Notes: generated by a model from the sequence alone, not told the origin. 21,388 nucleotides of DNA from Chloroflexota bacterium (GCA_021812735.1 JAKAMV010000060.1:1-21388); one strand, 5' to 3'. Counted from the stretch's first letter, positions 6,840 through 13,983 are shown. Made by a program: numbers and translations.

Positions 6840-7631
6840 ATGAGCGTTGCCCGGCTGCCGGAGCTGCCCACGGACACACGGCACATCGGCATGGCTGACA
6901 CGTACGGTCGGGTGCGGGGGTATCCCGTGGGTGCGGTCCGGAACCTGCTGCTGACCGCGCTGCCGCCTGCCAGCCTGGAGATGCTGTCCGCGCACGCTCA
7001 GCAGGTGACGCTGCCGCGCGGGTGGGTCGTGGCGCGCGCGGACCGGCCGATCGAGGCCGTCTTCTTCCCCGAGACGGGCGTGTTTGCGGAGATCGTCCAT
7101 CTTGCCGACGGCACGGCGGTCGAGGTGAACCTCGCCGGGTACGAGGGGATGACGGGCCTGGCCGTGCACCTGGGGTCTCGTCAGTCGCCGCTCGAGGTGT
7201 CGACTGTGGTTGCAGGACGGTTCCTGCGCGTGGCGGCCGACGTGTTCGTCGGGCTGGCCGAGCATGATCGGTGGCTGACCGCCCGGCTACAGCTCTATGC
7301 CCAGGCGGTGTTGACGGTGCGCGCCTGTTCGATCGGTTGTGACCGTCTGCATCCGCTCCACGCGCGGCTGGCCCGCTGGCTGCTCAAGCTGCACGACCGG
7401 GTCAGCGGCGATGAACTGCCGGTCACGCACGATGTGCTCGCACTGATGCTGGGCGCGACCCGGCCAAGCGTCACGATGGGCGCGCTCGCCCTGCAGCACG
7501 CCGGATTCATCGACTACCACCGCGGCCGCATACGCATGTTGAATCGCCCCGGGCTGGAGTCCGTGACCTGCGAGTGCTACTGGACGGTACGCCGGGAACT
7601 GGACCGGTTGCTGAACGGAGCCGGTGGATAG
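6840..7631 (+). CDS. Crp/Fnr-family transcriptional regulator
   Basis: This 263-residue protein has a cNMP-binding-type domain at about 30-150 (NLLLTALPPASLEML, then PIEAVFFPETGVFAEIV). A C-terminal HTH at about 190-250 includes LALMLGATRPSVTMGALALQ and the tail motif CECYWTVRREL. This ATRPSVT/CECY pattern marks a large Crp-like subfamily of unknown ligand. The Glu and second Arg used by CRP to read DNA are replaced by Pro and Met, so its operator should differ from that of the neighbouring fusion regulator. The ATG at 6840 has a poor ribosome binding site; an ATG at 6891 is possible. The gene diverges from the ArsR-Crp fusion operon. Confidence 0.85.
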   Translation: MSVARLPELPTDTRHIGMADTYGRVRGYPVGAVRNLLLTALPPASLEMLSAHAQQVTLPRGWVVARADRPIEAVFFPETGVFAEIVHLADGTAVEVNLAGYEGMTGLAVHLGSRQSPLEVSTVVAGRFLRVAADVFVGLAEHDRWLTARLQLYAQAVLTVRACSIGCDRLHPLHARLARWLLKLHDRVSGDELPVTHDVLALMLGATRPSVTMGALALQHAGFIDYHRGRIRMLNRPGLESVTCECYWTVRRELDRLLNGAGG

Positions 7632-7647
7632 GCGCGCGGCGGCGCGC
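7632..7647. terminator. Short GC hairpin between convergent stops
   Basis: GCGCGC at 7632-7637 pairs with GCGCGC at 7642-7647 around a GGCG loop. It fits exactly into the 18-base gap between the stop of the Crp/Fnr gene and the stop of the small Cys-rich gene. No U-tract is present. Confidence 0.35.
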
Positions 7648-7649
7648 GG

Positions 7650-7832
7650 CTAGCGCCACTCCTGGGGGTGCTCGGCGCGGTCCTGCTCCGCCGCCCGGTT
7701 GATGTTGGCGAGGACCTGGGCAACCGAGGTGCCGTCTGCCTCCGCCATCCGCTTGAGGTCCTCGACCACGAGATGGGGATCGGCGTGGTCCGGATCCCCG
7801 TGCGCCACGCCGCAGCCACAGTCCATGCACAT
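7650..7832 (-). CDS. Small Cys-rich protein (MCxDCGCG type), unknown function
   Basis: This is a 60-residue protein beginning MCMDCGCG, with Cys at 2, 5 and 7. A His/Asp-rich stretch follows (HGDPDHADPH, 11-20), and then an amphipathic helical half (VVEDLKRMAEADGTSVAQVL). The ATG at 7832 has TAGGAGG about nine bases upstream, which supports a real gene despite its size. Similar short MC-x2-CGCG proteins occur in several bacterial phyla, but I know of no defined function. The cluster at the extreme N-terminus plus nearby His and Asp suggests binding of a metal (Zn, Fe or Cu). Its place between a Crp/Fnr regulator and a DUF2249 gene suggests redox or NO-linked expression. Confidence 0.7.
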   Translation of the reverse strand: MCMDCGCGVAHGDPDHADPHLVVEDLKRMAEADGTSVAQVLANINRAAEQDRAEHPQEWR

Positions 7833-8141
7833 GACCCGATCCTCCTACCACGAGCGCCAACGGCTCGACCGTGCCACACGACCCCCCACGTGTCGGTTCG
7901 CCAGCGGACGGATCGCTGTCAGGCAGCCCGGGGGTGGCGAGTCTGCCCGGTGGGCCGGTCGGCTGGCGCCAGGCCACGGCGACTGCGATGTCGGCGTGGG
8001 GGAGCGGCGGGTGCAGATACGGTGAAGGACACCGGACGGCGCGAGATGCGTGCTACGGTTTGCTGGACGCCAGGACCCGCGCCGGCTCGAGGGCCTGCCG
8101 CGCGGGCGGCCGGCCCTTTCCGCTCATACCGGAGGCTGCAC
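7833..8141. other. Divergent intergenic region without a supported gene
   Basis: These 309 bases separate the divergent Cys-rich and DUF2249 genes. An open frame crosses the region, but its codons show no recognisable domain and a clear ribosome binding site at 8131 sets the DUF2249 start. A short inverted repeat ACACG/CGTGT near 7876-7893 is the only structure noticed. Both promoters should lie here; no confident -35/-10 pair was found. Confidence 0.4.
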
Positions 8142-8570
8142 ATGCGCCAGCATCACGTGCCCGCCGAACTGGACGGCCCGGCAGACCGCCGACCGGATGC
8201 CGCAGAGACCCCGGCACAGGCGCCGCGCGCCGATGCCGCGCTCGCCGGACGCCTTGCTGATCCGCGCCACGCGGTGCGCGTCGAGATCCGCCACCATCGC
8301 CACGAGGACCACCCGGGCTTGGACATTCCCCAGATCCCCGAGGACCTGTACCCTCCGCGAGCAGCGGCCCTGCTGGGACAGGACCTTGGCCACCGGCCCC
8401 TCTGCGCGATCGTCGAGGCGCTCCGGCCCGGCGAGACCGCCCGGGTGCGATCGGATCACGAGGTCGGTCCGCTGTGCCACGCCATCGACCATCACTGCGC
8501 CGAACGGGTGGCGTGGGAGCTGGAACAGGCAGGGCCCGAGGAATGGACGGTGCTGCTGCACCGGCGCTGA
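8142..8570 (+). CDS. DUF2249 domain protein with N-terminal extension
   Basis: This is a 142-residue protein whose start is set by GGAGG at 8131-8135, six bases before the ATG. The first 45 residues are Ala/Pro/Arg-rich and probably disordered. The rest carries the DUF2249 pattern: ALRPGETARVRSDHEVGPLC (about 92-111), then VAWELEQAGPEEWTVLLHRR at the end. His is abundant, including HHRHEDH (about 49-55) and HAIDHHC (about 112-118), which could bind metal. The first DUF2249 protein (5101-5391) lacks this extension and most of these His residues, so the two are paralogues rather than a recent duplication. A nearby hemerythrin gene supports an NO or O2 related role; the activity is unknown. Confidence 0.82.
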   Translation: MRQHHVPAELDGPADRRPDAAETPAQAPRADAALAGRLADPRHAVRVEIRHHRHEDHPGLDIPQIPEDLYPPRAAALLGQDLGHRPLCAIVEALRPGETARVRSDHEVGPLCHAIDHHCAERVAWELEQAGPEEWTVLLHRR

Positions 8571-8610
8571 CCTCCACCCGCTGCCCCTGGCTTGGCACGG
8601 ATTCGCAGAG

Positions 8611-8642
8611 GTCGACCCGTCAATGACGCTTGACGGATCGAC
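8611..8642. terminator. 13-bp hairpin between convergent genes, likely bidirectional terminator
   Basis: GTCGACCCGTCAA (8611-8623) pairs with TTGACGGATCGAC (8630-8642) with one mismatch around a 6-base loop. It lies between the stop of the DUF2249 gene at 8570 and the stop of the minus-strand HTH gene at 8651. The stem is symmetrical and could stop transcription from both sides, although no U-run follows on either strand. Confidence 0.55.
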
Positions 8643-8650
8643 CGCGGAGC

Positions 8651-9325
8651 TTAGGTGAGCTCGATCGCGTTGCGCAAGGCGCCGTCATCCAGCTGGACAA
8701 GGACGTCGGCCGGTGCGGCGGACAGACGCCGCGCCAGGGACGCGAGGAGTGCCTCGAGGGCCGTCTGCGCCGCCTCGTTCGCGGCTTCGTCGACGACCGC
8801 GGCCAGCCAGCTCGCGCACCCGACGGCGCGACCAGGCGCCCCAAGCGAGCCGAGCAGGTCGATGGCGATGTGTCGCTCGTCATCGCGCATGCGTCCAAGG
8901 GCCCGCACTCGTGCCGCGCGTGCCCCGAGCTGCGCTGCCGCCGCGGCACGCCCCAACGGTTGCCCGCACTCGAGACATGGACACGCCGGCTCGCCGATCC
9001 GGTCGATCGGGCCGCGCGTCCCGCGTGCTGGATGACGCCTCGCCCAGCGTTCGATCGCCTCCCCACTCACGTACCACTTCTGGCCGATCCTGCGGCCGTA
9101 GCACTCGCCGTGCGCGAGATGCCTGCGCAGCGTCGCCGGCGCGACCCCGACGTGCTGGCAGGCGGCGGCGAGCGGCATCAGGCCGGTCAGCTGCAGGAAC
9201 GCCTCGTCTTCCTCGGCCTGGGCCGCCACCGGCGGTCGAGGAGTCACGGGCGACCGATGGGCCGCAGGCCGTTCGGGCCGGCCAGGCCACTTCACCACCT
9301 TCTCGTCGGGAGCTGCATGTTCCAT
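8651..9325 (-). CDS. Excisionase/MerR-like HTH protein, unknown role
   Basis: This 224-residue protein starts at the ATG at 9325, where AGGAGG sits eight bases upstream; an in-frame ATG at 9391 lacks such a site. Residues 1-45 are charged and disordered. Residues about 47-97 form a winged-helix module with PLAAACQHVGVAPATLRRHL, followed by the wing GRRIGQKWYVSGEAIERW, the typical excisionase/MerR-like HTH_17 layout. A Cys cluster CPCLECG follows at about 115-121. The C-terminal 90 residues are predicted helical and Ala/Leu rich. No integrase or phage gene is nearby, so a regulatory rather than excision role is likelier. The target is unknown. Confidence 0.65.
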   Translation of the reverse strand: MEHAAPDEKVVKWPGRPERPAAHRSPVTPRPPVAAQAEEDEAFLQLTGLMPLAAACQHVGVAPATLRRHLAHGECYGRRIGQKWYVSGEAIERWARRHPARGTRGPIDRIGEPACPCLECGQPLGRAAAAAQLGARAARVRALGRMRDDERHIAIDLLGSLGAPGRAVGCASWLAAVVDEAANEAAQTALEALLASLARRLSAAPADVLVQLDDGALRNAIELT

Positions 9326-9594
9326 ATCTGTCACCTCCTCGCGCTCGCCGCCAGCGGGCGGTGGCTGCGCCATCGCCGTGGTGCGCAGCATCGTGGCGCC
9401 AGCTGCTCCTGCGCGGCCATGACTTCACTCCACCCTGGCTCGGCGGCGTGTGGAGCCGTCGCGACCCGACCGAAGTCACCGCGCCGGCCGCCGGAGCAGG
9501 CCCATGCTGCAGCAATGAGATCGGCCTGAACGGGACCACGACGGAGCCCGGCCCGGACGCTCAGCAAGGCGCGGACGCGCGAAGGAGCATGACC

Positions 9595-10095
9595 ATGGAC
9601 CGCCTCACCCAGCCGCTGCGCGATGAGCATGCCAGCCTGCGCCCCCAGGTTGACGCGCTGCGGGAGATCGCGGATCTCGCCGAGCAGCTGCCACCGACCG
9701 AGCTCGCGGCCCGCCTGGCCGCCGCGACCGCCTTCCTGCACGGGCACCTGCTGGTCCACGCACATGTCGAGGAAGCGGCGCTCTACCCGGTGGTCGAGTG
9801 GGCCATCGGAGGGATGGGGGCCACGGCCACGATGGCGCGTGACCACACCGAGATCGCGCGCCTGGCACGGCAGGTTGACGACGTCCGTTCGGTCGTGGGA
9901 AGCGGCCCGGTGCGCCCCGACGAGCTGCCAAGACTGCGACAGGTTCTATATGGACTGCACGCCGTCATCGTCCTGCACTTCGCGAAGGAAGAGGAGATCT
10001 ACCTGCCGCTGCTCGATGAGCGGCTCTCGCCAGACGCCGCGGCGCGGCTGTTTGCGAGCATGGACGAGGAGGCCGCGAAGGAGGCCGCGGCGTGA
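9595..10095 (+). CDS. Hemerythrin HHE-domain protein
   Basis: This is a 166-residue cytoplasmic four-helix protein expected to hold a non-haem di-iron site. Candidate ligands are H12, H51, H55 with E59 (HxxxE), H84, H122 and H128 with E132 (HxxxE). Hemerythrin-like proteins bind O2 or NO or, in the Ric/YtfE group, help repair nitrosylated Fe-S clusters. The ATG at 9595 is preferred because GGAG at 9584-9587 is seven bases upstream; the ATG at 9589 is only one base from it. The gene diverges from the HTH gene. Proximity to two DUF2249 proteins, the DUF59 factor and Crp regulators supports NO or O2 stress, which is inference. Confidence 0.87.
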   Translation: MDRLTQPLRDEHASLRPQVDALREIADLAEQLPPTELAARLAAATAFLHGHLLVHAHVEEAALYPVVEWAIGGMGATATMARDHTEIARLARQVDDVRSVVGSGPVRPDELPRLRQVLYGLHAVIVLHFAKEEEIYLPLLDERLSPDAAARLFASMDEEAAKEAAA

Positions 10096-10575
10096 TCGCC
10101 CCCCGGCGGCGCCCGCCGACTGTCCGCGCGAGCGTCTCGCGATCGTCGCCCGGGAGAGGTGAGCGAGCCGTCTTCGCACCCAGTTGATCAGGGTCAGGGG
10201 GTGACGCAGGGGCCCCGGATACCGTGTCGGAGCGTGGCCAACCGCTGCCGTGCCGGGGTCCCTGCGTCACGTTCTGCGAAGGCCGCGATGCCCGTCGCTC
10301 CAACCGGATCCGTATGCCAGATGACAGAACCTCGCGGCGAGCGACCGTAGCCTCTACTCGGGTGCCGCCGTGGGCTCGGAAGGGGTAGTCGCGAGAGGGC
10401 GCAGCCAGACGCTCGTCTGCGCGTATGCGCTCTGGCTGACGCTGAACGCTGGTGAGCTGGCACTGCCACCACAGGGGCACGCTGCCCGCGATCGCAAGCC
10501 GGCGATGGCCAGGGCGGAGGTCCCCAGTCCAATGCGTCGCGGTCTCGGGTTGCTGGCGCGCCGCCGAGTCCCCCG
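10096..10575. other. 480-base stretch without a supported gene, with strong secondary structure
   Basis: No open frame here shows a recognisable domain, a good ribosome binding site or coding-like composition. Both flanking genes end toward it. It contains the 70-base nested hairpin at 10201-10270 and a second cluster of small stems at 10402-10438. It borders the ComA remnant, so it may be decayed coding sequence or may hold an untranslated RNA. Confidence 0.4.
10201..10270. repeat. 18-bp inverted repeat with nested inner stem
   Basis: GTGACGCAGGGGCCCCGG (10201-10218) and CCGGGGTCCCTGCGTCAC (10253-10270) are complementary over 18 positions, with a single G-T (G-U in RNA) pair. Inside the 34-base loop, CGGAGCG and CGCT(G)CCG can form a second 7-bp stem with one bulge. 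It sits in a gene-free stretch between a plus-strand and a minus-strand gene. It may be a strong terminator, a structured RNA or the ends of a tiny mobile element. Confidence 0.6.
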
Positions 10576-10983
10576 TCAGCCCTTGTACGTGACGATCCGC
10601 CCGAACAGGCTCTTGGTGCCCCAGGTTCCCGAGCGCAGTGACTCGAGCTGCACGATCTGGCTGTGGTCCACGAAGAGATTGACTTCAGGCCCGTAGTTCC
10701 GCACGTACCAGGCGAACACGTCAGGATCCGCGGCCTCGAACATGACGCGGTCCAGCCCGAGTGCTTCCACGAACCGACCGGGAACCTCGGGGCGCCACGC
10801 TGCCACCTGTTCGGTGATCCCTTCTGACTCGATCATGATCATCGCGGCGCCGGCATCAAGGTGACGGCGTGCCAGCTGCAGCGCCCACTCAACGTCCCGG
10901 GTACCCTCCGTCGCGAGTTCGTCGATCCGTGACGCACCGCCGGCCCCGAACCGGATCCCGACCTGAGGTGCCACGCCTCCCAC
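10576..10983 (-). pseudogene. Phosphosulfolactate synthase (ComA-like), 3' half only
   Basis: The 135 readable residues match the C-terminal half of bacterial ComA-like proteins: GIRFGAGGASRIDELATEG, AGAAMIMIESEGITE, FEAADPDVFAWYVRNYGPEV and NLFVDHSQIVQLESLRSGTW, ending GTKSLFGRIVTYKG. ComA condenses phosphoenolpyruvate with sulfite to phosphosulfolactate in a TIM barrel of about 250-280 residues. Here the whole first half of the barrel is missing. The frame meets a TAG at 11011-11013, and the GTG at 10981-10983 has no ribosome binding site. Upstream sequence belongs to another gene in another frame. Half a barrel should not be active, so I call it a pseudogene created by deletion. Confidence 0.8.
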
Positions 10984-11017
10984 CGAGCGGCTGCACTCTC
11001 GCGCCCGCCACTAGCGG

Positions 11018-11227
11018 ATTGACCGGCACCGTGCAGGTTGCCACGCCGGGTATGTGCGAGCCGGCAGCGCAGAAGACCATCGTGCGGTGGCCCCGCGCCG
11101 CGAGTGCCCTGGCCAGATCCACCAGGAAGGCGTGCGGACCGTACGGCTGCGCAGGCCGCACCGGCGCGAACAAGGGGGCGACAATGGCGACGGCCATCGG
11201 GGTGCGCGCGCGCCGCGTCTCCGTCAC
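11018..11227 (-). pseudogene. Glycosyltransferase (GT4-like) N-terminal fragment
   Basis: About 70 residues from the GTG at 11227 resemble the start of a GT-B family 4 glycosyltransferase: MAVAIVAPLFAPVRPAQPYG, then FLVDLARALAARGHRTMVF and a Ser/Gly segment. After about VPVNP (near 11018) the similarity ends, and 35-40 bases further on the ComA remnant begins in a different frame. A full enzyme has about 350-400 residues. Its start overlaps the stop of the upstream DUF488 gene by four bases (GTGA), so an intact DUF488-glycosyltransferase operon probably existed before the deletion. Confidence 0.6.
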
Positions 11228-11595
11228 GCCGATCTGCCCCGGAGCCGCCGCTCGAGCTCGTCGGCGATCACGCGAGCCTGATTGTGCTCCGTGTCGTGCG
11301 CCCCGTAGACGAGCGTCACGGTCGTGGACCGGGCGCGCTCCGCGAGCGCGTCGAGCAGGGCCGCTCGCCCCGGCTCCGCCAGCTCGGCCCGGTAGTGCGT
11401 CTGGAACTCGGGCCAGCGCGCCGGGTCGTGCCCGAACCAGCGGCGCAGCTCATGGCTCGGACCCAGCTCGGGAGTCCACTGGTCCAGGCGGAGCGATTCG
11501 CGCGACCGGCCCCGGGGCCACATCCGGTCGACCAGGACACGGAACCCATCCTCGGTCGATGGGGGATCGTAGGCTCGCTGCAGCTTGATCGGCAT
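11224..11595 (-). CDS. DUF488 family protein
   Basis: This 123-residue protein begins MPIKLQRAYDPPSTEDGF and carries the family motif LVDRMWPRG (21-29). It also has W40-TPELGPS and the closing VTLVYGAHDTEHNQARV (about 93-109). DUF488 proteins are small cytoplasmic proteins of unknown activity. The ATG at 11595 is preferred over one at 11610 because GAGGA lies about nine bases upstream. The stop overlaps the start of the truncated glycosyltransferase by four bases. It belongs to the shorter DUF488 subgroup and is clearly different from the second DUF488 protein at 17839-18489. Confidence 0.87.
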   Translation of the reverse strand: MPIKLQRAYDPPSTEDGFRVLVDRMWPRGRSRESLRLDQWTPELGPSHELRRWFGHDPARWPEFQTHYRAELAEPGRAALLDALAERARSTTVTLVYGAHDTEHNQARVIADELERRLRGRSA

Positions 11596-11923
11596 CGTCC
11601 GGTTCCTCATCGGCGGCAGAGGCCGCGGTCCCGGCGCGACGCGAGCACCGCCGTGAGCTGTGGCCTGAGCCACCCTATCAGGCACCGTCCCGTGCCTCGG
11701 TCGTCCAGACGACGAACAGTCGGCTGCTCCGTGCAGGCAGGGAACTGACAGGGCCACCCGTCAACGATCATTGGCGGATCGTGGCCGTGGGGCGCCGTGG
11801 CGGCCGCAGGACGATGACCAGGGAAGCGAGGCATGTCACTGCCCCGGCGGCGATCTCGGGCCATGCTGACCGGTGAACCCAGTCCGTAGCGTCGCACCGG
11901 ACAACACGAAAGGAGCAGATGGG
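11596..11923. other. Divergent intergenic region
   Basis: This 328-base region lies between the divergent DUF488 and DinB-type genes. No gene is supported. A small perfect inverted repeat ACGATC/GATCGT (11764-11769 and 11777-11782, 7-base loop) is a possible operator. Promoters for both genes should be here, but no clear core elements were seen. Confidence 0.35.
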
Positions 11924-12547
11924 ATGGCCAGTCGCCCGATTCCGACAGGGACGCCCGGCGGCGGCGCCGGAGCGGAGACCGCAGCCGGTGGCCGTCCGGC
12001 GGAGCTCGAGGCAGGGATGCTCGACGTCATGCGGGCGATGCGCACCGCGTTCGACGCGGTCGTGAAGTCCGTCCCGGACGAGGTGCTGGAACGGCGGCCC
12101 GCGCCCGAGGAATGGTCCCCCCGTGAGGTGCTCGGTCACCTCCTGTACGTGGAGGGGCTGCTGCGCGCCCGGGTGGAGGCGATGATCGCCGACGCCGACG
12201 ACGCGCCGATGCCGCACGGGGCAGCGGCTCCGCCGCCTGGCGCACCGTTGGACTCCCTGGTCGCGTGGCGTGCCGCGCGTGCGGAGACGCTTGCCTGGCT
12301 CAGCACGCTCGGGCCCGCAGAGCTCGAGCGAGCCGGTGTGAGCGCGCGCTTCGGCCGGATCACGGCGGGCGAGCAGGTCGCCGAGTGGGCCTATCACGAT
12401 CTCGACCATATCCGTCAGCTGCTGGCGGCGATCGAAGCGAACCTGTACCCCTCGATCAGCGGATACCAGCGTCTCTATCCGCCGCCGTTCCCGGGCATGG
12501 TCCTTCCCGCGAAGCAGGACGAGGTTCCGGCTGCCGAGAACGGGTGA
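11924..12547 (+). CDS. DinB-like four-helix metal-dependent protein
   Basis: This 207-residue protein has a disordered Gly/Ala-rich N-terminus (1-25) and a DinB/YfiT-like four-helix bundle. Conserved features are EEWSPREVLGHLLYVEGLLR (about 65-84) and AEWAYHDLDHIRQLLAAIE (about 152-170). The His residues are the usual metal ligands. Members include damage-induced proteins and metal-dependent thiol transferases using bacillithiol or mycothiol; the substrate here is unknown. The ATG at 11924 has AGGAG eight bases upstream, making it a better start than the upstream in-frame GTG at 11873. It converges on the AhpD-like gene. Confidence 0.82.
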   Translation: MASRPIPTGTPGGGAGAETAAGGRPAELEAGMLDVMRAMRTAFDAVVKSVPDEVLERRPAPEEWSPREVLGHLLYVEGLLRARVEAMIADADDAPMPHGAAAPPPGAPLDSLVAWRAARAETLAWLSTLGPAELERAGVSARFGRITAGEQVAEWAYHDLDHIRQLLAAIEANLYPSISGYQRLYPPPFPGMVLPAKQDEVPAAENG

Positions 12548-12564
12548 GTCGCGGGGCGGCGAGC

Positions 12565-12606
12565 TCGGTGCGCCGCGACGACGGACGGAACCAGCCGGCG
12601 CACCGA
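12565..12606. terminator. Perfect 11-bp hairpin between convergent genes
   Basis: TCGGTGCGCCG (12565-12575) is perfectly complementary to CGGCGCACCGA (12596-12606), with a 20-base loop. It fills the 63-base gap between the DinB-type stop (12547, plus) and the AhpD-like stop (12611, minus). Position and symmetry indicate a bidirectional terminator; there is no U-tract. Confidence 0.6.
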
Positions 12607-12610
12607 ACCT

Positions 12611-13081
12611 TCAGGCGCTGGCGGGTTCCGGGTGCCGATCGGACACGTAGTCGCCGGCTGGGCGGCGAAACCCCACGGACAAGCGGTTCCACCCGTTGAT
12701 GGCCACGATCGCGAGGGTCAGCGCCACGCGCTCGCGCGGCGTGAAGGCGGGCTCCAGCGCGGCGTAGACGTCATCGGGAGCGCCGGTCTCCGGCAGCAAC
12801 GTGAGTGCCTCGGTCCACGCCAGCGCGGCGCGTTCTCGCGGTGTGAAGCCCGGTGCCTCCCGCCAAACGGCGACGAGATGCAGGCGTTGTTCGTCCTCGC
12901 CGATCGCCCGCGCATCCTTGGTGTGCATGTCCACGCAGAAGGCGCAGCCGTTCAACTGCGATGCGCGCAGCCTGACGAGCTCATGGAGCTTGGGCTCGAG
13001 CGTGCTCGCTGCGACGACCTCCTCAAGTTCGGCCATTGCTCGCGTCGCCTCGGGCAGTTCCCGGCGGTAATCGAGTCGCAT
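12611..13081 (-). CDS. AhpD/carboxymuconolactone decarboxylase-family protein
   Basis: This is a 156-residue cytoplasmic protein with the AhpD-like core. HELVRLRASQLNGCAFCVDM (33-52) contains the redox-active pair C46-x2-C49 and H53. It belongs to the alkylhydroperoxidase subgroup with the CxxC-x3-H motif, expected to reduce peroxides or recycle peroxiredoxins. The ATG at 13081 has AGGAGGAGACG directly upstream. It is the last gene of a minus-strand redox cluster, 50 bases after the glutaredoxin-peroxiredoxin-like fusion, which is a plausible functional partner. It could instead act on an unknown lactone, but the Cys pair favours a redox role. Confidence 0.9.
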   Translation of the reverse strand: MRLDYRRELPEATRAMAELEEVVAASTLEPKLHELVRLRASQLNGCAFCVDMHTKDARAIGEDEQRLHLVAVWREAPGFTPRERAALAWTEALTLLPETGAPDDVYAALEPAFTPRERVALTLAIVAINGWNRLSVGFRRPAGDYVSDRHPEPASA

Positions 13082-13131
13082 CGTCTCCTCCTGGCATGCG
13101 TCATGGAGTCCGCTTTGAGCCGGACCCACCT

Positions 13132-13983
13132 TCACCTGCTGTCCGCGCGCTCCTGACCCAGCGAGCCGGGCACCGTCCGATCCTCGAACCACGGCAGCTC
13201 GCCCGCGCATTCCGGGCACTCGAGGGCCAGGAACCGGAGCCAGTCGGTGGCGTCGCCAGGAGCGAGCAGCCCTCCTGCATCGGCTGCGAAGGAACCCGCC
13301 CGCGGGGCGCCCCATCGATCGAGGAGGAGCAGCATGACCTGCCTGGGGCTGGCCCCGACGGCGCTTGCCGCGGCATGTTGCCAGGTGCCACCCGGGTCCC
13401 CGAGCACCACCACGCCGGGTGCCATCTCCCCCGTCCACGCGCGCGCGGCAGCGCCAGCGCCCTCGACGACGATGACCGGGACGCCCTCCGCGGCCTCCAT
13501 GGCGCCATGCTGGAGGGCCAGCTGCTTCGCGTATCCGGCGCAGGCGCGACAGGCGGGCCCGTGGCCGAAGAAGATGGCCGCCTGGCGTCGGGTACGGAGG
13601 GCTTCGAGGGACAACCGTCCGCCGGTCGCGTCGGCGAGGGTGCACATGGGGATCGGCCGGTCCGCCAGGGGTCCGTGGAACTGGATCGCGTCGGGCCGTC
13701 GGACGTCGAAACCGGCGGATACGAGCAGGGCGTCGAGCTGCTCGATGCTGGGCTCGGTCGCCGTCGGACCGTCTTCACCGACGAGCACCGTGGGCGTGAC
13801 GCGCCGCCCGCCGTTGCGCGCGATCATGCGGCGGGCAGCTTCGGGATCCGCGTCGATGTCCACCGAGCGGAAGGGGATCCGCAGCGCCAGCAGTCGGCTC
13901 TCGGTGATCGCGGTGTCTTCGCAGGTCCGGGCGCCGTACACGGTGATGGAGGGCAGGCCCTGCGCGAGGTCATCGGCGTCCAC
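13132..13983 (-). CDS. Glutaredoxin-like domain fused to a thioredoxin-fold peroxiredoxin-like domain
   Basis: This is a 283-residue protein. Residues 10-95 form a glutaredoxin-like domain: ITVYGARTCEDTAITES with single active Cys C21 (C-x-x-T), then the cis-Pro TPTV at 63-66. Residues about 108-260 form a second thioredoxin fold of AhpC/TSA type with FFGHGPACRACAGYAKQLAL, giving a CxxC pair C145/C148, followed by PVIVVEGAG. The C-terminal tail adds CPEC. The GTG at 13983 is chosen because GGAGG lies six bases upstream, inside the end of the Rieske gene, which it overlaps by 14 bases. It probably reduces peroxides using a low-molecular-weight thiol or thioredoxin. The pairing of domains suggests self-contained recycling. 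Confidence 0.78.
   Translation of the reverse strand: MDADDLAQGLPSITVYGARTCEDTAITESRLLALRIPFRSVDIDADPEAARRMIARNGGRRVTPTVLVGEDGPTATEPSIEQLDALLVSAGFDVRRPDAIQFHGPLADRPIPMCTLADATGGRLSLEALRTRRQAAIFFGHGPACRACAGYAKQLALQHGAMEAAEGVPVIVVEGAGAAARAWTGEMAPGVVVLGDPGGTWQHAAASAVGASPRQVMLLLLDRWGAPRAGSFAADAGGLLAPGDATDWLRFLALECPECAGELPWFEDRTVPGSLGQERADSR

Noticed and set aside
7668..8141. Upstream extension of the second DUF2249 frame
   Set aside because: It overlaps the Cys-rich gene antisense; GGAGG at 8131 marks the start at 8142.
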